Positions 53,373-62,138 of a DNA stretch of 64,000 nt are shown piece by piece. Both the position numbers and the translations under genes were made by a program. This DNA comes from Puerhibacterium puerhi (GTDB taxonomy: Bacteria; Actinomycetota; Actinomycetes; Actinomycetales; Cellulomonadaceae): positions 124,001-188,000 of the forward strand of contig NZ_WUWN01000003.1 of NCBI RefSeq assembly GCF_009846865.1, written 5' to 3'. Positions within the stretch are counted from its first letter, which is position 1, and every line of letters starts with the position of its first letter. Below the pieces are notes generated by a model. It was not told the origin of the DNA. It saw only the letters and a list, made by a program, of their open reading frames with translations, and made no database searches.

Positions 53373-53420
53373 GCCGCAGAGCTGGCCGCAGAGCCGGCCT
53401 CAGAGCCAGCCTAAGAGCTG
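53373..53420. repeat. 12-bp tandem repeat, four copies
   Basis: GCCGCAGAGCTG, GCCGCAGAGCCG, GCCTCAGAGCCA and GCCTAAGAGCTG follow head to tail. The last units cover the C-terminal codons and stop of the convergent GNAT gene, and the first lie just past the nfo stop. Confidence 0.85.
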
Positions 53421-53921
53421 CCTGACCATCACCGCGCTGTCGTAGGTCTTGCCCTCCCAGCGGATCACGTCGCGCAGCTCGAAGCCCCACGCGGCGTAGA
53501 GCGCCACCAGGTGCTCGGCCGGCGCTGCCGTGTCCACGCCGATCGACGTCGCCCCGGCCTCGCGCGCCCAGCGCCGGCCGAGCGACCACAGGTGCCCGGC
53601 GATGCCCCGCCGGCGGCGGTCCGGCGCGACGGCGAGCTGGTTCAGCCACGCCCGGCGCGGCGTGCGGGCGTGCTCGGACATCGCCTGCAGCGCGGTCGAC
53701 GGCGGCAGGGACACGGTGGCCGTGCCGACGAGCACGCCCTCGTCCTCCACGACCCAGCACCGGCCGGCCAGCGCCCGGGCGCGCGTCGTGGCCACGTCCT
53801 GGTCCACGGCGGTGAAGTTGAGCCCGCGGTCGCCCAGCTCGGCGTACGCCGCGTGCAGCAGCGCCGTCAGCGGGGCCGCGTCGGCGACGTCGAACGGGCG
53901 GACGACGAGCGAGGGATCCAC
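53400..53921 (-). CDS. GNAT-family N-acetyltransferase
   Basis: 173 residues from GTG 53921 (GTG 53939 possible). LVVRPFDVADAAPLTALLHAAYAELG, the acetyl-CoA loop LNQLAVAPDRRRRGIAGHLWSLGRRWAREAG and LVALYAAWGFELRDVIRWEGKTYDSAVMVRQL form a complete GNAT domain. A CAGACT hexamer between the two GTGs favours the later start. Substrate unknown. The final residues are encoded within a 12-bp tandem repeat. Confidence 0.85.
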   Translation of the reverse strand: MDPSLVVRPFDVADAAPLTALLHAAYAELGDRGLNFTAVDQDVATTRARALAGRCWVVEDEGVLVGTATVSLPPSTALQAMSEHARTPRRAWLNQLAVAPDRRRRGIAGHLWSLGRRWAREAGATSIGVDTAAPAEHLVALYAAWGFELRDVIRWEGKTYDSAVMVRQLLGWL

Positions 53922-53961
53922 GGTCCCGGAGTCTGGCACGCCGCCGGTCGCCGACCGGCGG

Positions 53962-54699
53962 CTACACCAGCCCGGCGTCGTGCACGACGATCGCGGCCTG
54001 CACCCGGTTGGCCGCGTCGAGCTTCGTGAGGATGCGCGACACGTGCGTCTTGACCGTCGGCACGCTCATGAAGAGCTCCTCGGCGATCTCCGCGTTCGAC
54101 AGCCCGCGGGCCACCGCGAGCGCCACCTCGTGCTCGCGCTCGGTGAGCGCCGCCACGCGGTCGCCGGCGCTGCGACGACGACCGTCGTCGGAACCCTGCG
54201 AGACGGCGGCGATCAGCTGCGCGGTGACGCTCGGCGAGAGCGTCGGCTCGCCCGCCGCCGCGGCGTGCACGGCGCCCACGAGCCGGTCGGGCGGGGTGTC
54301 CTTGAGGAGGAACCCGGCCGCGCCCACGCGCAGCGCCTCGAGCACCATGTCGTCGGCGTCGAACGTGGTCAGCACGATGACGCGCGCGGGCGAGGCGGCG
54401 GTGACGAGCCGCCGGGTCGCCTCGAGCCCGTCCAGGCGCGGCATGCGGATGTCCATGAGCACGACGTCCGGGCGCAGCCGCCCCACCAGGTCGATCGCGG
54501 CGAGCCCGTCGGCCGCCTCCCCCACCACCTGCAGCGCGGGCGAGCCGCCGAGGATCAGGCCCAGGCCGGCGCGGACCAGCGGGTCGTCGTCGACGAGGAC
54601 GACGCGCACGGGCGCGGCGCCGCCGTCGGCGTCGGGCGGCGGGACTGCGGACGGCGCGGCGGGCGGCGCGGCGGGCGCGGGGGTGTCGGCGGAGGTCAC
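53962..54699 (-). CDS. Response regulator, NarL/LuxR family
   Basis: 245 residues from GTG 54699, overlapping the kinase stop. A Pro/Ala tail (1-30) precedes the receiver domain VRVVLVDDDPLVRAGLGL with phospho-Asp in VVLMDIRMPRLDG and the Lys in FLLKDTPPD. LuxR HTH: LTEREHEVALAVARGLSNAEIAEELFMSVPTVKTHVSRILTKLDA. Probably controls the ABC exporter genes encoded divergently at 56188-57884, as DesR/LiaR-like regulators often do. Confidence 0.93.
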   Translation of the reverse strand: MTSADTPAPAAPPAAPSAVPPPDADGGAAPVRVVLVDDDPLVRAGLGLILGGSPALQVVGEAADGLAAIDLVGRLRPDVVLMDIRMPRLDGLEATRRLVTAASPARVIVLTTFDADDMVLEALRVGAAGFLLKDTPPDRLVGAVHAAAAGEPTLSPSVTAQLIAAVSQGSDDGRRRSAGDRVAALTEREHEVALAVARGLSNAEIAEELFMSVPTVKTHVSRILTKLDAANRVQAAIVVHDAGLV

Positions 54700-56024
54700 G
54701 GCGCCCACGGTAGCCAGGCCGAGACGACGAACTGGCCGCCCTGCGCGCCGTAGGCGAGCCGGCCGCCGCTGAGCTCGGCCCGCTCGGTCAGCCCCACGAG
54801 GCCCAGGCCCGACGACGGCGGCGCCTCCTGCGGCGCGGGGCCGACCGTGCGCAGCGGGTTGCGCACCGTCAGCGTCAGCCCCTCCCCCGGCGCCCCGGCG
54901 ACGCCCACCGTGACGGGCGCCCACGGGGCGTGCTTGCGGGCGTTGGTCAGCGCCTCCTGGACGATGCGGTAGGCGTTGCGGGACACCGCCTCCGGCAGCG
55001 CGCCGAGGCCCGCGGCGCGCCGCTCGACGCGCACCTCGCCACCACCGGCGCGCGCCTCGGCGACGAGCTCGTCGAGGTCGGCCAGCGTGGGCTGCGGGCG
55101 CTCGGGGCGCAGGTGGTCCCCGCCGTCGGCGGCGCCGGCGTGCGCGCCGTCGGCGCTGCGCAGCACGCCGAGCACGTCGCGCAGGTCCTGCAGCGCGGCG
55201 TGGGCGCCTGCCTGCACGACGGCGGCCGTCTCGGCGACCTTCTCCGGCGGCAGGTCCGTGCGGTAGGCCAGCGCGCCGGCGTGCATCGCGACGAGCGACA
55301 TACGGTGGGCGAGCACGTCGTGCATCTCCCGGGCGATGCGGGCGCGCTCGTTGGCGCGGGCCTGCGCGGCACGGCTGGCCTGCTCGCGCTCGGCGGTCTC
55401 GACCCGTTCCTGCAGCGAGCGCACGTGGTCGCGGCGCAGGCCGATGTAGGCGCCGACCCACACGCACAGGCCGAAGACCAGGAGCCCGGTCGCCGCCTCC
55501 GCGAGCGTCCCGCCCGGGAGGGGATCGACGGGGTGGACGACGTTGTACGCCAGCCCCCCGCCGACCCACACCACGCCCACCGCCGCGATGACCACCCACC
55601 GCCGCGCGGTGGCCAGGGACACCACGGCGAGCGCCGAGGCGGGCGCGGCGAAGACCGACAGCGCGGTGGCCGCGCCGGTCACCACCGCGACCGTGACCGG
55701 CAGCCGGCGCCGCAGGACCAGGAGCGCGCAGCACAGCAGGCCGAGGACCGGGTCGAGGAACAGCAGCGCCTCGTTCGCGCGGCGCCCGCCCACCTCGACG
55801 TCCTCCAGGACGGTGCCGAGGAACACGAGGCCGCCCAGCAGCGCGAGGCCGATGCGCCAGGTCTCGCCCCACAGCCGCCCGTACCACCGCGGCGGGGACG
55901 CCGGGGCGGTGACCGTGCCGAGGGGCAGGCGCGCCGACGACGCGGCCGGCGCGGCCGGCTGGCTCGGGTCCGGGCCGCCCGCGGCGACCAGACCCGAGGT
56001 GCTGAGGGAGCCCGGCGTCGTCAT
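54696..56024 (-). CDS. Sensor histidine kinase, DesK/NarX type
   Basis: 442 residues. Several membrane helices (about 55-215) form the sensor. HisKA_3: ERARIAREMHDVLAHRMSLVAMHAGALAYRTD with the phospho-His. HATPase: NAYRIVQEALTNARKHAPWAPVTV and SSGLGLVGLTERAELSGG. Coupled by overlap to its regulator. TAGGCT ends seven bases before ATG 56024. Divergent from an ABC transporter pair, the usual setting of envelope-stress sensors. Confidence 0.92.
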   Translation of the reverse strand: MTTPGSLSTSGLVAAGGPDPSQPAAPAASSARLPLGTVTAPASPPRWYGRLWGETWRIGLALLGGLVFLGTVLEDVEVGGRRANEALLFLDPVLGLLCCALLVLRRRLPVTVAVVTGAATALSVFAAPASALAVVSLATARRWVVIAAVGVVWVGGGLAYNVVHPVDPLPGGTLAEAATGLLVFGLCVWVGAYIGLRRDHVRSLQERVETAEREQASRAAQARANERARIAREMHDVLAHRMSLVAMHAGALAYRTDLPPEKVAETAAVVQAGAHAALQDLRDVLGVLRSADGAHAGAADGGDHLRPERPQPTLADLDELVAEARAGGGEVRVERRAAGLGALPEAVSRNAYRIVQEALTNARKHAPWAPVTVGVAGAPGEGLTLTVRNPLRTVGPAPQEAPPSSGLGLVGLTERAELSGGRLAYGAQGGQFVVSAWLPWAP

Positions 56025-56031
56025 GCGCCCG

Positions 56032-56037
56032 AGCCTA
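56032..56037 (-). promoter_or_regulatory. -10 hexamer TAGGCT, leaderless start of kinase gene
   Basis: On the minus strand TAGGCT ends seven bases before ATG 56024. Confidence 0.55.
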
Positions 56038-56187
56038 GGCACTCGGCCGTCGCGGCGGCATCGGCCGAGGGGCGCGGCGGCGTCATCCCTTCGGACGACC
56101 CGGGCCCCTCGAACGGTGCACCCGCCGCGCCGGGAACCATGCGTCCGACCGATGCGGCGCCCGCCCGCGCCCGGGGAGCCTGGAGCC

Positions 56188-57087
56188 ATGATCACCGTGG
56201 AGCACCTGACCAAGAGGTACGGGCCGCACACGGCCGTGGACGACGTGTCGTTCACGGCCGCGCCGGGCCACGTCACCGGCTTCCTGGGCCCGAACGGCGC
56301 CGGCAAGTCGACCACCATGCGGATGATGTGCGGGCTGACGCCGGCCACGTCCGGCACGGCGCGCGTGCTCGGTGTGCCGTACGCGGCGCTGCCCAACCCG
56401 GGCCGCCGCGTCGGCGTGCTGCTCGACGCCGCCGCCCAGCACGCCGGCCGCACGGGCCGCGAGGTGCTGACGCTGACCGCCCTGCTGACCGGCGTCGAGC
56501 GCCGCCGCGTGGACGCGATGCTCGACCTCGTCGGGCTCACCTCCCGTGAGGCCTCGCGCCGCGTCGGCGCCTACTCGCTCGGCATGCGTCAGCGCCTGGG
56601 CATCGCGAACGCCCTGCTCGGCGACCCGGAGGTGCTGATCCTCGACGAGCCGGCCAACGGCCTGGACCCGGCCGGCATCCGCTGGATGCGCGACCTGCTG
56701 CAAAACTTCGCCGGCCGCGGCGGCACCGTGCTGCTGTCCTCCCACCTGCTCAGCGAGGTGGAGCTGGTGGCCGACCGCCTCGTCGTGATCGGCCGCGGCC
56801 GCATCGTGGCGCAGGGCACCAAGGACGAGCTGCTGCGCCGGGCCGGCACGTTCGCCCGGTCGGACGACGACGCCGCGCTCGCCGCGGCGCTCCAGGCCGC
56901 GGGCATCGCGGCCGAGCGGCTGGCGACCGGCGGCGTCACCGCCGAGGCCGAGGCCCCCGACGTCGCCCGCGCGGCCGCCCGCGCCGGCGTCGTGGTCGTC
57001 GAGCTGCGCGCCGCCGACTCCCGCGGCCTCGAGGAGCTGTTCCTCGAGCTCACCGCCGACGACGCCCGAGAGGCGGTGTCCGCATGA
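56188..57087 (+). CDS. ABC transporter ATP-binding protein
   Basis: 299 residues from ATG 56188 (GGGGAG nine bases upstream). MITVEHLTKRYGPHTAVDDVSF, Walker A LGPNGAGKST, signature YSLGMRQRLGIA (LSGGQ variant), Walker B VLILDEPANGLDPAGI, switch His LLSSHLLSEVE, and the C-terminal FLELTADDAREAVSA typical of the BcrA/CcmA group. Powers the permease encoded next, with which it overlaps by four bases. The group exports peptides, lipids or antibiotics. Confidence 0.93.
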   Translation: MITVEHLTKRYGPHTAVDDVSFTAAPGHVTGFLGPNGAGKSTTMRMMCGLTPATSGTARVLGVPYAALPNPGRRVGVLLDAAAQHAGRTGREVLTLTALLTGVERRRVDAMLDLVGLTSREASRRVGAYSLGMRQRLGIANALLGDPEVLILDEPANGLDPAGIRWMRDLLQNFAGRGGTVLLSSHLLSEVELVADRLVVIGRGRIVAQGTKDELLRRAGTFARSDDDAALAAALQAAGIAAERLATGGVTAEAEAPDVARAAARAGVVVVELRAADSRGLEELFLELTADDAREAVSA

Positions 57088-57884
57088 GCGCCCCCGCCGT
57101 CGCGCGCCCGACCTCCCACGCCGGCGCCACCGGCGCGGTCCGGCCCGTCTCCTTCGCCACGCTGACGCTCGTCGAGTGGCGCAAGCAGCTCGACACCCGC
57201 GCCGGGCGCTGGCTGCTCGTCACCATCGGCATCGTCACCGCCGCCGTCCTGGCGATCATGGCGATCGTCGACGGCGGGAACCACTCGTTCGAGGCGTTCC
57301 TGGTGGGCACCTCGACGCCGATGCTCCTGCTGCTGCCGATCGTCGGCGTGCTGGCGGCCACGTCCGAGTGGTCGCAGCGCACCGCCCTGGTGACGTTCGC
57401 CCTCGAGCCGCGGCGCACCCGCGTGGGCCTGGCCAAGCTGCTCAGCGCGGTCGCCTCCGGCGTCGTGTTCTTCCTCGGCGCCGTCGCGCTGGCCGCCCTG
57501 GCGCACCTCGCCGTCGTCGTGCTGCGCGACGCGGACCCCGCGTGGAGCCTCGACGCGGGCGTCCTCGGCGGGCTGTTCCTGATGGTCGTGCTGGTCATGG
57601 CGCAGGGCATCGGCTTCGGCCTCGTGCTGCTCAACACGCCCGCCGCGATCGTGAGCCTGCTGGTGCTGCCGACGGTGTTCACGATCGTCGGCTCGCTCAT
57701 CCCCGGCATCGTCGACGCGCTGCCCTGGATCGACCTGAGCACCGCGAGCGAGCCGCTGCTGCTGGGCGAGGCCCCCGACGGCGAGCAGTGGGCGCACCTG
57801 GCCACCGCGTCGCTCATCTGGGTGGTCGCGCCGGTGGTCGGCGGCCTGGTACGGGTGGAGCGGCGCGAGGTGAAGTCGGCCTGA
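57084..57884 (+). CDS. ABC-2 type transporter permease
   Basis: 266 residues, ATG 57084 overlapping the ATPase stop. About six membrane helices, starting with VEWRKQLDTRAGRWLLVTIGIVTAAVLAIMAIV, then FLVGTSTPMLLLLPIVGVLAATSEWSQRTALVTFALEPRRTRV, the usual amphipathic loop of BcrB-like permeases. Forms the exporter with the ATPase. Under probable control of the divergent two-component system. Followed by palindrome copy 2. Confidence 0.9.
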   Translation: MSAPAVARPTSHAGATGAVRPVSFATLTLVEWRKQLDTRAGRWLLVTIGIVTAAVLAIMAIVDGGNHSFEAFLVGTSTPMLLLLPIVGVLAATSEWSQRTALVTFALEPRRTRVGLAKLLSAVASGVVFFLGAVALAALAHLAVVVLRDADPAWSLDAGVLGGLFLMVVLVMAQGIGFGLVLLNTPAAIVSLLVLPTVFTIVGSLIPGIVDALPWIDLSTASEPLLLGEAPDGEQWAHLATASLIWVVAPVVGGLVRVERREVKSA

Positions 57885-57899
57885 CGCCGCGCGGGTCCG

Positions 57900-57961
57900 T
57901 TCGGTGATCCGTTGGCTGATCGGTGATCCGGATCGCCGATCAGCCAACGGATCACCGAACA
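57900..57961 (+). repeat. 62-bp dispersed palindrome, copy 2
   Basis: 31-bp arms (57900-57930, 57931-57961) meeting at ATCC|GGAT. Same family as 17467-17528. Where copy 1 pairs T with A (GATTCG/CGAATC), copy 2 pairs C with G (GATCCG/CGGATC). This copy starts 16 bases after the permease stop and ends 24 bases before the antiporter stop, so here it may serve as bidirectional terminator. Confidence 0.88.
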
Positions 57962-57984
57962 GACGCTCGGGGGCCGGCTGCGGC

Positions 57985-59721
57985 TCAGGCGGGCCCGCGC
58001 CGCATCTCGAGCGTGATCTGCTCGGCGTCGAGCAGGTCGAGCGCCCGCTCGAGCTGCCGCGAGTCGTGCACGCCGGCCGACCGCTCCTTGAGCAGCGCGG
58101 CCCGCTGCGCGTCGATGGTGCGCAGGCGCAGCTCCCGGTACTGCTTGAAGCGGTGGGTGGTCTCGCGGGCGTCGACCTCCTCGGTCGCGTGGTCGTGCAC
58201 GACGTCGCCCCGCACCCGCGCGACGACGTCCGGCTCGTAGGGGGTGCCGTCGGCGCGGGCCAGCCCGCCGTCGTCGAGCAGCCGCTGCGCGGCCGCCTCG
58301 ATCACGGCGCGCAGGGCCGCGTACTCCTGCGGGTCCACCTGCCGCGTGCCGCCGAGCCCGAGCCGCTTGACCACCCACGGCAGCGTGCCGCCCTGCACCA
58401 CCAGCGTGCCGGCGGCGACGCCGAACGCCACCAGCACCACGAACGAGCGGTGGGGGAACTCCGCCGGCAGCGACTGCGCCGCGGCCAGGGTGACGACGCC
58501 GCGCATGCCGGCCCACACGAGGAGCACGCCCTCGCGGGGACCGAGCGGCTTGGCGGTGAGGTAGTCGATGTCGGCCGCGCGCCGGCGCAGGAGCCGCTGC
58601 ACGCGCCGGGCCCGCGCCGCGGGCACCTGGCCGGGGCCGCCGGTGCGGCCGCCGTCGGACGCGGCGGCGGCGAGCTTGTCCTGGATGCGGTCCTGCATCC
58701 CCTGCAGCACGCTGCGCAGCGACTCGGCCCGCCGGGCCCGCCGGGACAGCTGCCACAGCAGGGGCGCCACGTACGCCGACCGGACGACGAGCACGATGAC
58801 GGCCGCGAGGGCCGCGATCCCGGCCCCGCGCCACAGGCTGCCGTGCTCGGCCCGCACGTCCTCCACCAGCGCGAACAGCTCGAGGCCCATGACGAGGAAC
58901 ACCGCGCCCTCGAGCAGCATGTCCACGGTGTGCCAGTTCGCGTTCTCCGCGACGCGGTCCTGCGGCCGCAGGCGCGCCGCGCCGTGGCCGGTGATGAGGC
59001 CCGCCGTGACCACGGAGACCAGGCCCGACGCGTGCACGTGCTCGGCCGGCAGGTACGCCACGAACGGCACCACGAGCGAGACGGCAGTGGACAGCGCCGC
59101 GCTGGCGACCCGGCGTCGGACCTGCAGGCCCAGCCACCCGACGACGGCGCCGCACACCACCGCGCCGACGACCGCCCACAGGAAGTCGCCCACCACCTCG
59201 GCCAGCGACACGCTGGCCGCCGTCGCCGCGACGGCGGAGCGCAGCAGCACCAGGGCCGAGGCGTCGTTGAGCAGCCCCTCCCCCTCGAGCACGGTGACCA
59301 CGCGCGGGTTGGCGCCGAGCCGCCTGACGATGGACGTCGCGACGGCGTCGGTGGGGCTCACGATGGCGCCGAGCGCCACGCCGCCCGCGAACCCGAGCCC
59401 GGGCACGAGCGTGGAGAACACCAGGCCGAGCAGCAGCGACGTGATCACCACGAGCACCACCGACAGCCCGCCGATCGCGGCGAAGTCGCGCCGGAAGTCC
59501 ATGGTGGGCATCGACACGGCGGTGGAGTACAGCAGCGGCGGCAGCACGCCGGCGAGGATCCACTCGGGCTCGATCTCGATGGCCGGCACGAACGGCAGGA
59601 AGCTCACCGCCACGCCGAGGAGCACGAGGATCAGCGGTGCGGCCACGCCGGTCCGGGGTGCGAGGGCGGTCACGGCGATGATGACGACGGCCGCGGCGGC
59701 CCCGATGACCAGCAGATCCAT
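57985..59721 (-). CDS. Na+/H+ antiporter, CPA1 family
   Basis: 578 residues. About twelve membrane helices with the CPA1 core: GAIVSPTDAVATSIVRRLGANPRVVTVLEGEGLLNDASALVL (ND ion site) and WAGMRGVVTLAAAQSLP. The C-terminal 150 residues are a soluble, helical regulatory tail. It would exchange Na+ (or K+) for H+ across the membrane for pH and salt balance. GAGACT ends six bases before ATG 59721. Monocistronic; it converges on palindrome copy 2. Confidence 0.93.
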   Translation of the reverse strand: MDLLVIGAAAAVVIIAVTALAPRTGVAAPLILVLLGVAVSFLPFVPAIEIEPEWILAGVLPPLLYSTAVSMPTMDFRRDFAAIGGLSVVLVVITSLLLGLVFSTLVPGLGFAGGVALGAIVSPTDAVATSIVRRLGANPRVVTVLEGEGLLNDASALVLLRSAVAATAASVSLAEVVGDFLWAVVGAVVCGAVVGWLGLQVRRRVASAALSTAVSLVVPFVAYLPAEHVHASGLVSVVTAGLITGHGAARLRPQDRVAENANWHTVDMLLEGAVFLVMGLELFALVEDVRAEHGSLWRGAGIAALAAVIVLVVRSAYVAPLLWQLSRRARRAESLRSVLQGMQDRIQDKLAAAASDGGRTGGPGQVPAARARRVQRLLRRRAADIDYLTAKPLGPREGVLLVWAGMRGVVTLAAAQSLPAEFPHRSFVVLVAFGVAAGTLVVQGGTLPWVVKRLGLGGTRQVDPQEYAALRAVIEAAAQRLLDDGGLARADGTPYEPDVVARVRGDVVHDHATEEVDARETTHRFKQYRELRLRTIDAQRAALLKERSAGVHDSRQLERALDLLDAEQITLEMRRGPA

Positions 59722-59810
59722 GCCGTCAGTCTCTCAGGCGCACATGTGCGCCACGTGAACTGCCGGCGGCTCCGCCCAGGCCCGGTGCCGCCCGCCGCCC
59801 CCTCCCGTGA

Positions 59811-59891
59811 GGTCGGCAGCTCGTCGCCGGGTCGGCAGCTCGTCGCCAGGTCGGCAGCTCGGGGTGCCGATCTCGCGACGAGGTGCCGAGC
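59811..59891. repeat. 19-bp tandem repeat with inverted copies
   Basis: GGTCGGCAGCTCGTCGCCG (59811), the same with a final A (59830) and a partial third copy (59849-59864). Inverted, diverged copies of the core follow (CGCGACGAGGTGCCGAGCTC near 59874), so the block can fold into hairpins. It lies between the divergent antiporter and lipoprotein genes. Confidence 0.8.
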
Positions 59892-59965
59892 TCAGGAGCC
59901 GACGGCGCCCGGCTCCCGGCGGCTGCGCGTGCGGAACGCGGTGACCAGGGGCAACATCCTCAGCC

Positions 59966-60460
59966 ATGAGAAGGCACGCCAGGGGCGCCCTCGTCCTCGC
60001 GGCAGCAACGGCGCTGGCGGGAACGCTGGCCGGCTGCGGCCCGGCGGCGCACCGCGCGGACGCCCGCGGCGCCCTGGAGTCGGTGGCCGAGCACCTCGAC
60101 ACCGCGTCGTCGGCCGTCGCGACGGTGCAGCTCGCCGTCGACCAGGCCGTCGCGGGCCGGCTGCCGGCCGTCTCCGCCGACGTCGCCGCGTCCGACGCCG
60201 CCGAGGGCGCCACGGACGCCGTGCACGGCCTGGGCACGATCGTCGTGCCGGACGCCGCCGTGGGTGGCGCCGACGCCCCCGCGCTGCGGGACCAGGCGCT
60301 CGCGGCCGCCGGGCAGGCGGCCGACGCCGTCGCCGCGGTACGCACGTGGCTCGACGCCGACGGCCCGCCGGACGCGCTGCTCGCGCAGCTCGACGACGCC
60401 GCGGCGGCCCTGGACCAGGCGCACGGCGCCGTGGCCGACGCGGCGGGGATCCCGTCGTGA
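59966..60460 (+). CDS. Small lipoprotein, Ala-rich helical
   Basis: 164 residues. Lipoprotein signal MRRHARGALVLAAATALAGTL then lipobox LAGC (Cys 24). The mature part is Ala-rich and predicted helical (ESVAEHLDTASSAVATVQLAVDQAVAG, LLAQLDDAAAALDQAHGAVADAA), like a four-helix bundle. Unknown function. Its stop overlaps the transporter start (GTGA), so it is probably an accessory subunit. I see no known family motif. Confidence 0.75.
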   Translation: MRRHARGALVLAAATALAGTLAGCGPAAHRADARGALESVAEHLDTASSAVATVQLAVDQAVAGRLPAVSADVAASDAAEGATDAVHGLGTIVVPDAAVGGADAPALRDQALAAAGQAADAVAAVRTWLDADGPPDALLAQLDDAAAALDQAHGAVADAAGIPS

Positions 60461-61686
60461 AGAAGCTGCTCGCCGTCGCGCTCGGCATCCTCACCGCCAT
60501 CGGCGGCTTCCTCGACATCGGGGACCTGGTCACCAACGCCGTCGTCGGGTCGCGGTTCGGCCTGTCGCTGGCGTGGGTCGTGGTGGTCGGCGTGGTGGGG
60601 ATCTGCGTGTTCGCGCACATGTCCGGCAAGGTCGCCGCCGTCTCCGGGCGCGCCACCTTCGAGATCATCCGCGAGCGCCTCGGACCGCGGGCCGCCGGCG
60701 CCAACCTCGTGGCGAGCCTCGCCGTCACCGTGCTGACGCTGGTGGCCGAGGTGGGCGGCATCGCGCTGGCGCTGCAGCTGGCCAGCAGCGTGGACCACCG
60801 GCTGTGGGTGCCCGTCGCCGCGCTGGCGGTGTGGCTGGTCCTGTGGCGCGTGAAGTTCGAGGTGATGGAGAACGTCACGGGCCTGCTGGGCCTGGCCCTC
60901 GTGGGGTTCGCGGTGGCGGTGTTCCTGCTCGGGCCGGACTGGGGCGCGCTGCTCGACCAGGCCCTGACGCCGCAGGTGCCGGCCGCCGAGGGGCAGGCGA
61001 CCTACTGGTACTACGCGATCGCGCTGTTCGGCGCGGCGATGACGCCGTACGAGGTGTTCTTCTTCTCCTCCGGCGGCGTCGAGGAGCGGTGGTCGGTCAA
61101 GGACCTGGCGACGTCGCGCCTCAACGTGCTGGTGGGCTTCCCGCTGGGCGGCCTGCTGTCGATCTCGATCGCCGCCTGCGCGGCGATCGTGCTGCTGCCC
61201 GGCGGCGTGCAGGTGGACGCCCTGTCGCAGCTGCTGTTGCCCGTGGCGCAGGCCGGCGGGAAGCTGCTGGTGGCGCTCATCATCGTGGGCATCGTCGCCG
61301 CGACGTTCGGCGCCGCCCTCGAGACGGCGCTGTCCACCGGCTACACGCTCGCGCAGTACCTCGGGTGGTCGTGGGGCAAGTTCCGCCGGCCGGTGCAGGC
61401 CGCGCGCTTCCACGTGGCGATGATCGTGGCGCTGGTGGTGGCGGTCGGGGTGCTGATGACCAACGTGGACCCGGTGGCGGTCACCGAGTACTCGGTGGTG
61501 TTCTCCGCCGTCGCGCTGCCGCTGACGTACCTGCCCGTCCTCGTGGTCGCGAACGACCCGGAGTACATGGGCGAGCACGTCAACGGGCGGGCGATGAACC
61601 TGCTGGGCACCGTGTACCTGGTGATCCTGGTCGTGGCCTCGGTGGCCGCGATCCCGCTGATGATCGTGACGAGGGCAGGCGCATGA
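60457..61686 (+). CDS. NRAMP-like transporter lacking the canonical metal motifs
   Basis: 409 residues, about eleven helices, NRAMP/LeuT-like. The TM1 metal motif DPGN reads DIGD (GGFLDIGDLVTNAVVGSRFG) and the TM6 MPH motif reads MTPYE (GAAMTPYEVFFFSSGGVEERW), so two of the usual metal ligands (Asn and the MPH pattern) are changed. KDLATSRLNVLVGFPLGGLLSISI and VTEYSVVFSAVALPLTYLPVLVVANDPEYMG continue the family. Its substrate could be Mg2+, another cation, or something else. Encoded between a lipoprotein and two PRC-barrel-like proteins, all overlapping. Confidence 0.8.
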   Translation: MKKLLAVALGILTAIGGFLDIGDLVTNAVVGSRFGLSLAWVVVVGVVGICVFAHMSGKVAAVSGRATFEIIRERLGPRAAGANLVASLAVTVLTLVAEVGGIALALQLASSVDHRLWVPVAALAVWLVLWRVKFEVMENVTGLLGLALVGFAVAVFLLGPDWGALLDQALTPQVPAAEGQATYWYYAIALFGAAMTPYEVFFFSSGGVEERWSVKDLATSRLNVLVGFPLGGLLSISIAACAAIVLLPGGVQVDALSQLLLPVAQAGGKLLVALIIVGIVAATFGAALETALSTGYTLAQYLGWSWGKFRRPVQAARFHVAMIVALVVAVGVLMTNVDPVAVTEYSVVFSAVALPLTYLPVLVVANDPEYMGEHVNGRAMNLLGTVYLVILVVASVAAIPLMIVTRAGA

Positions 61687-62138
61687 GACGACGACGCCCC
61701 GAGCGGTGGTCCGGCCCGCTCGCACCCGAGCCGCGGCCGGCCGGCCGCGTGCTGGACGCGCGCCTGCACCTGCTGGACCGCCAGGTGCTCGACGACGACG
61801 AGGTGCCGGTGTGCACGCTCGACGACCTCGAGCTGGAGCCGGTCGACGACGGTGCGACCCCCGGCCCGCACGCCGGCACACGTCCGGCAGGTGCGGCGAC
61901 CGTCGTCGTCACCGCGCTGCTCAGCGGCCCGGTGCTGCGCACGCGCATCTTCGGCGGGCGCCCGCCGTCGTCGCGCTGGCAGTCGGTCGCCTGGCGGCAC
62001 GTGCGCGACCTCGGCACGGCCGTGCGGCTGGGGGTGCGGGGCGACGACCTGGACCTCACGTGGCCCGAGCGCTGGACGCGCGACCACGTCGTGGGCCGCC
62101 TCCCCGGCGGGCGGCACGACCCGGAGGGCCGGTCATGA
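61683..62138 (+). CDS. PRC-barrel-like soluble protein (1 of 2)
   Basis: 151 residues, ATG 61683 overlapping the transporter stop. RVLDARLHLLDRQVLDDDEVPVCTLDDLELEPVDD resembles the first strands of a PRC-barrel. The later VVVTALLSGPVLRTRIFGG and a Trp-containing helix (RWQSVAWRHVRDLGTAVRLGV) follow. In some actinobacteria PRC barrels accompany Mg transport proteins, where they might gate or sense the cargo. Function inferred from position only. Confidence 0.6.
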   Translation: MRRRRPERWSGPLAPEPRPAGRVLDARLHLLDRQVLDDDEVPVCTLDDLELEPVDDGATPGPHAGTRPAGAATVVVTALLSGPVLRTRIFGGRPPSSRWQSVAWRHVRDLGTAVRLGVRGDDLDLTWPERWTRDHVVGRLPGGRHDPEGRS

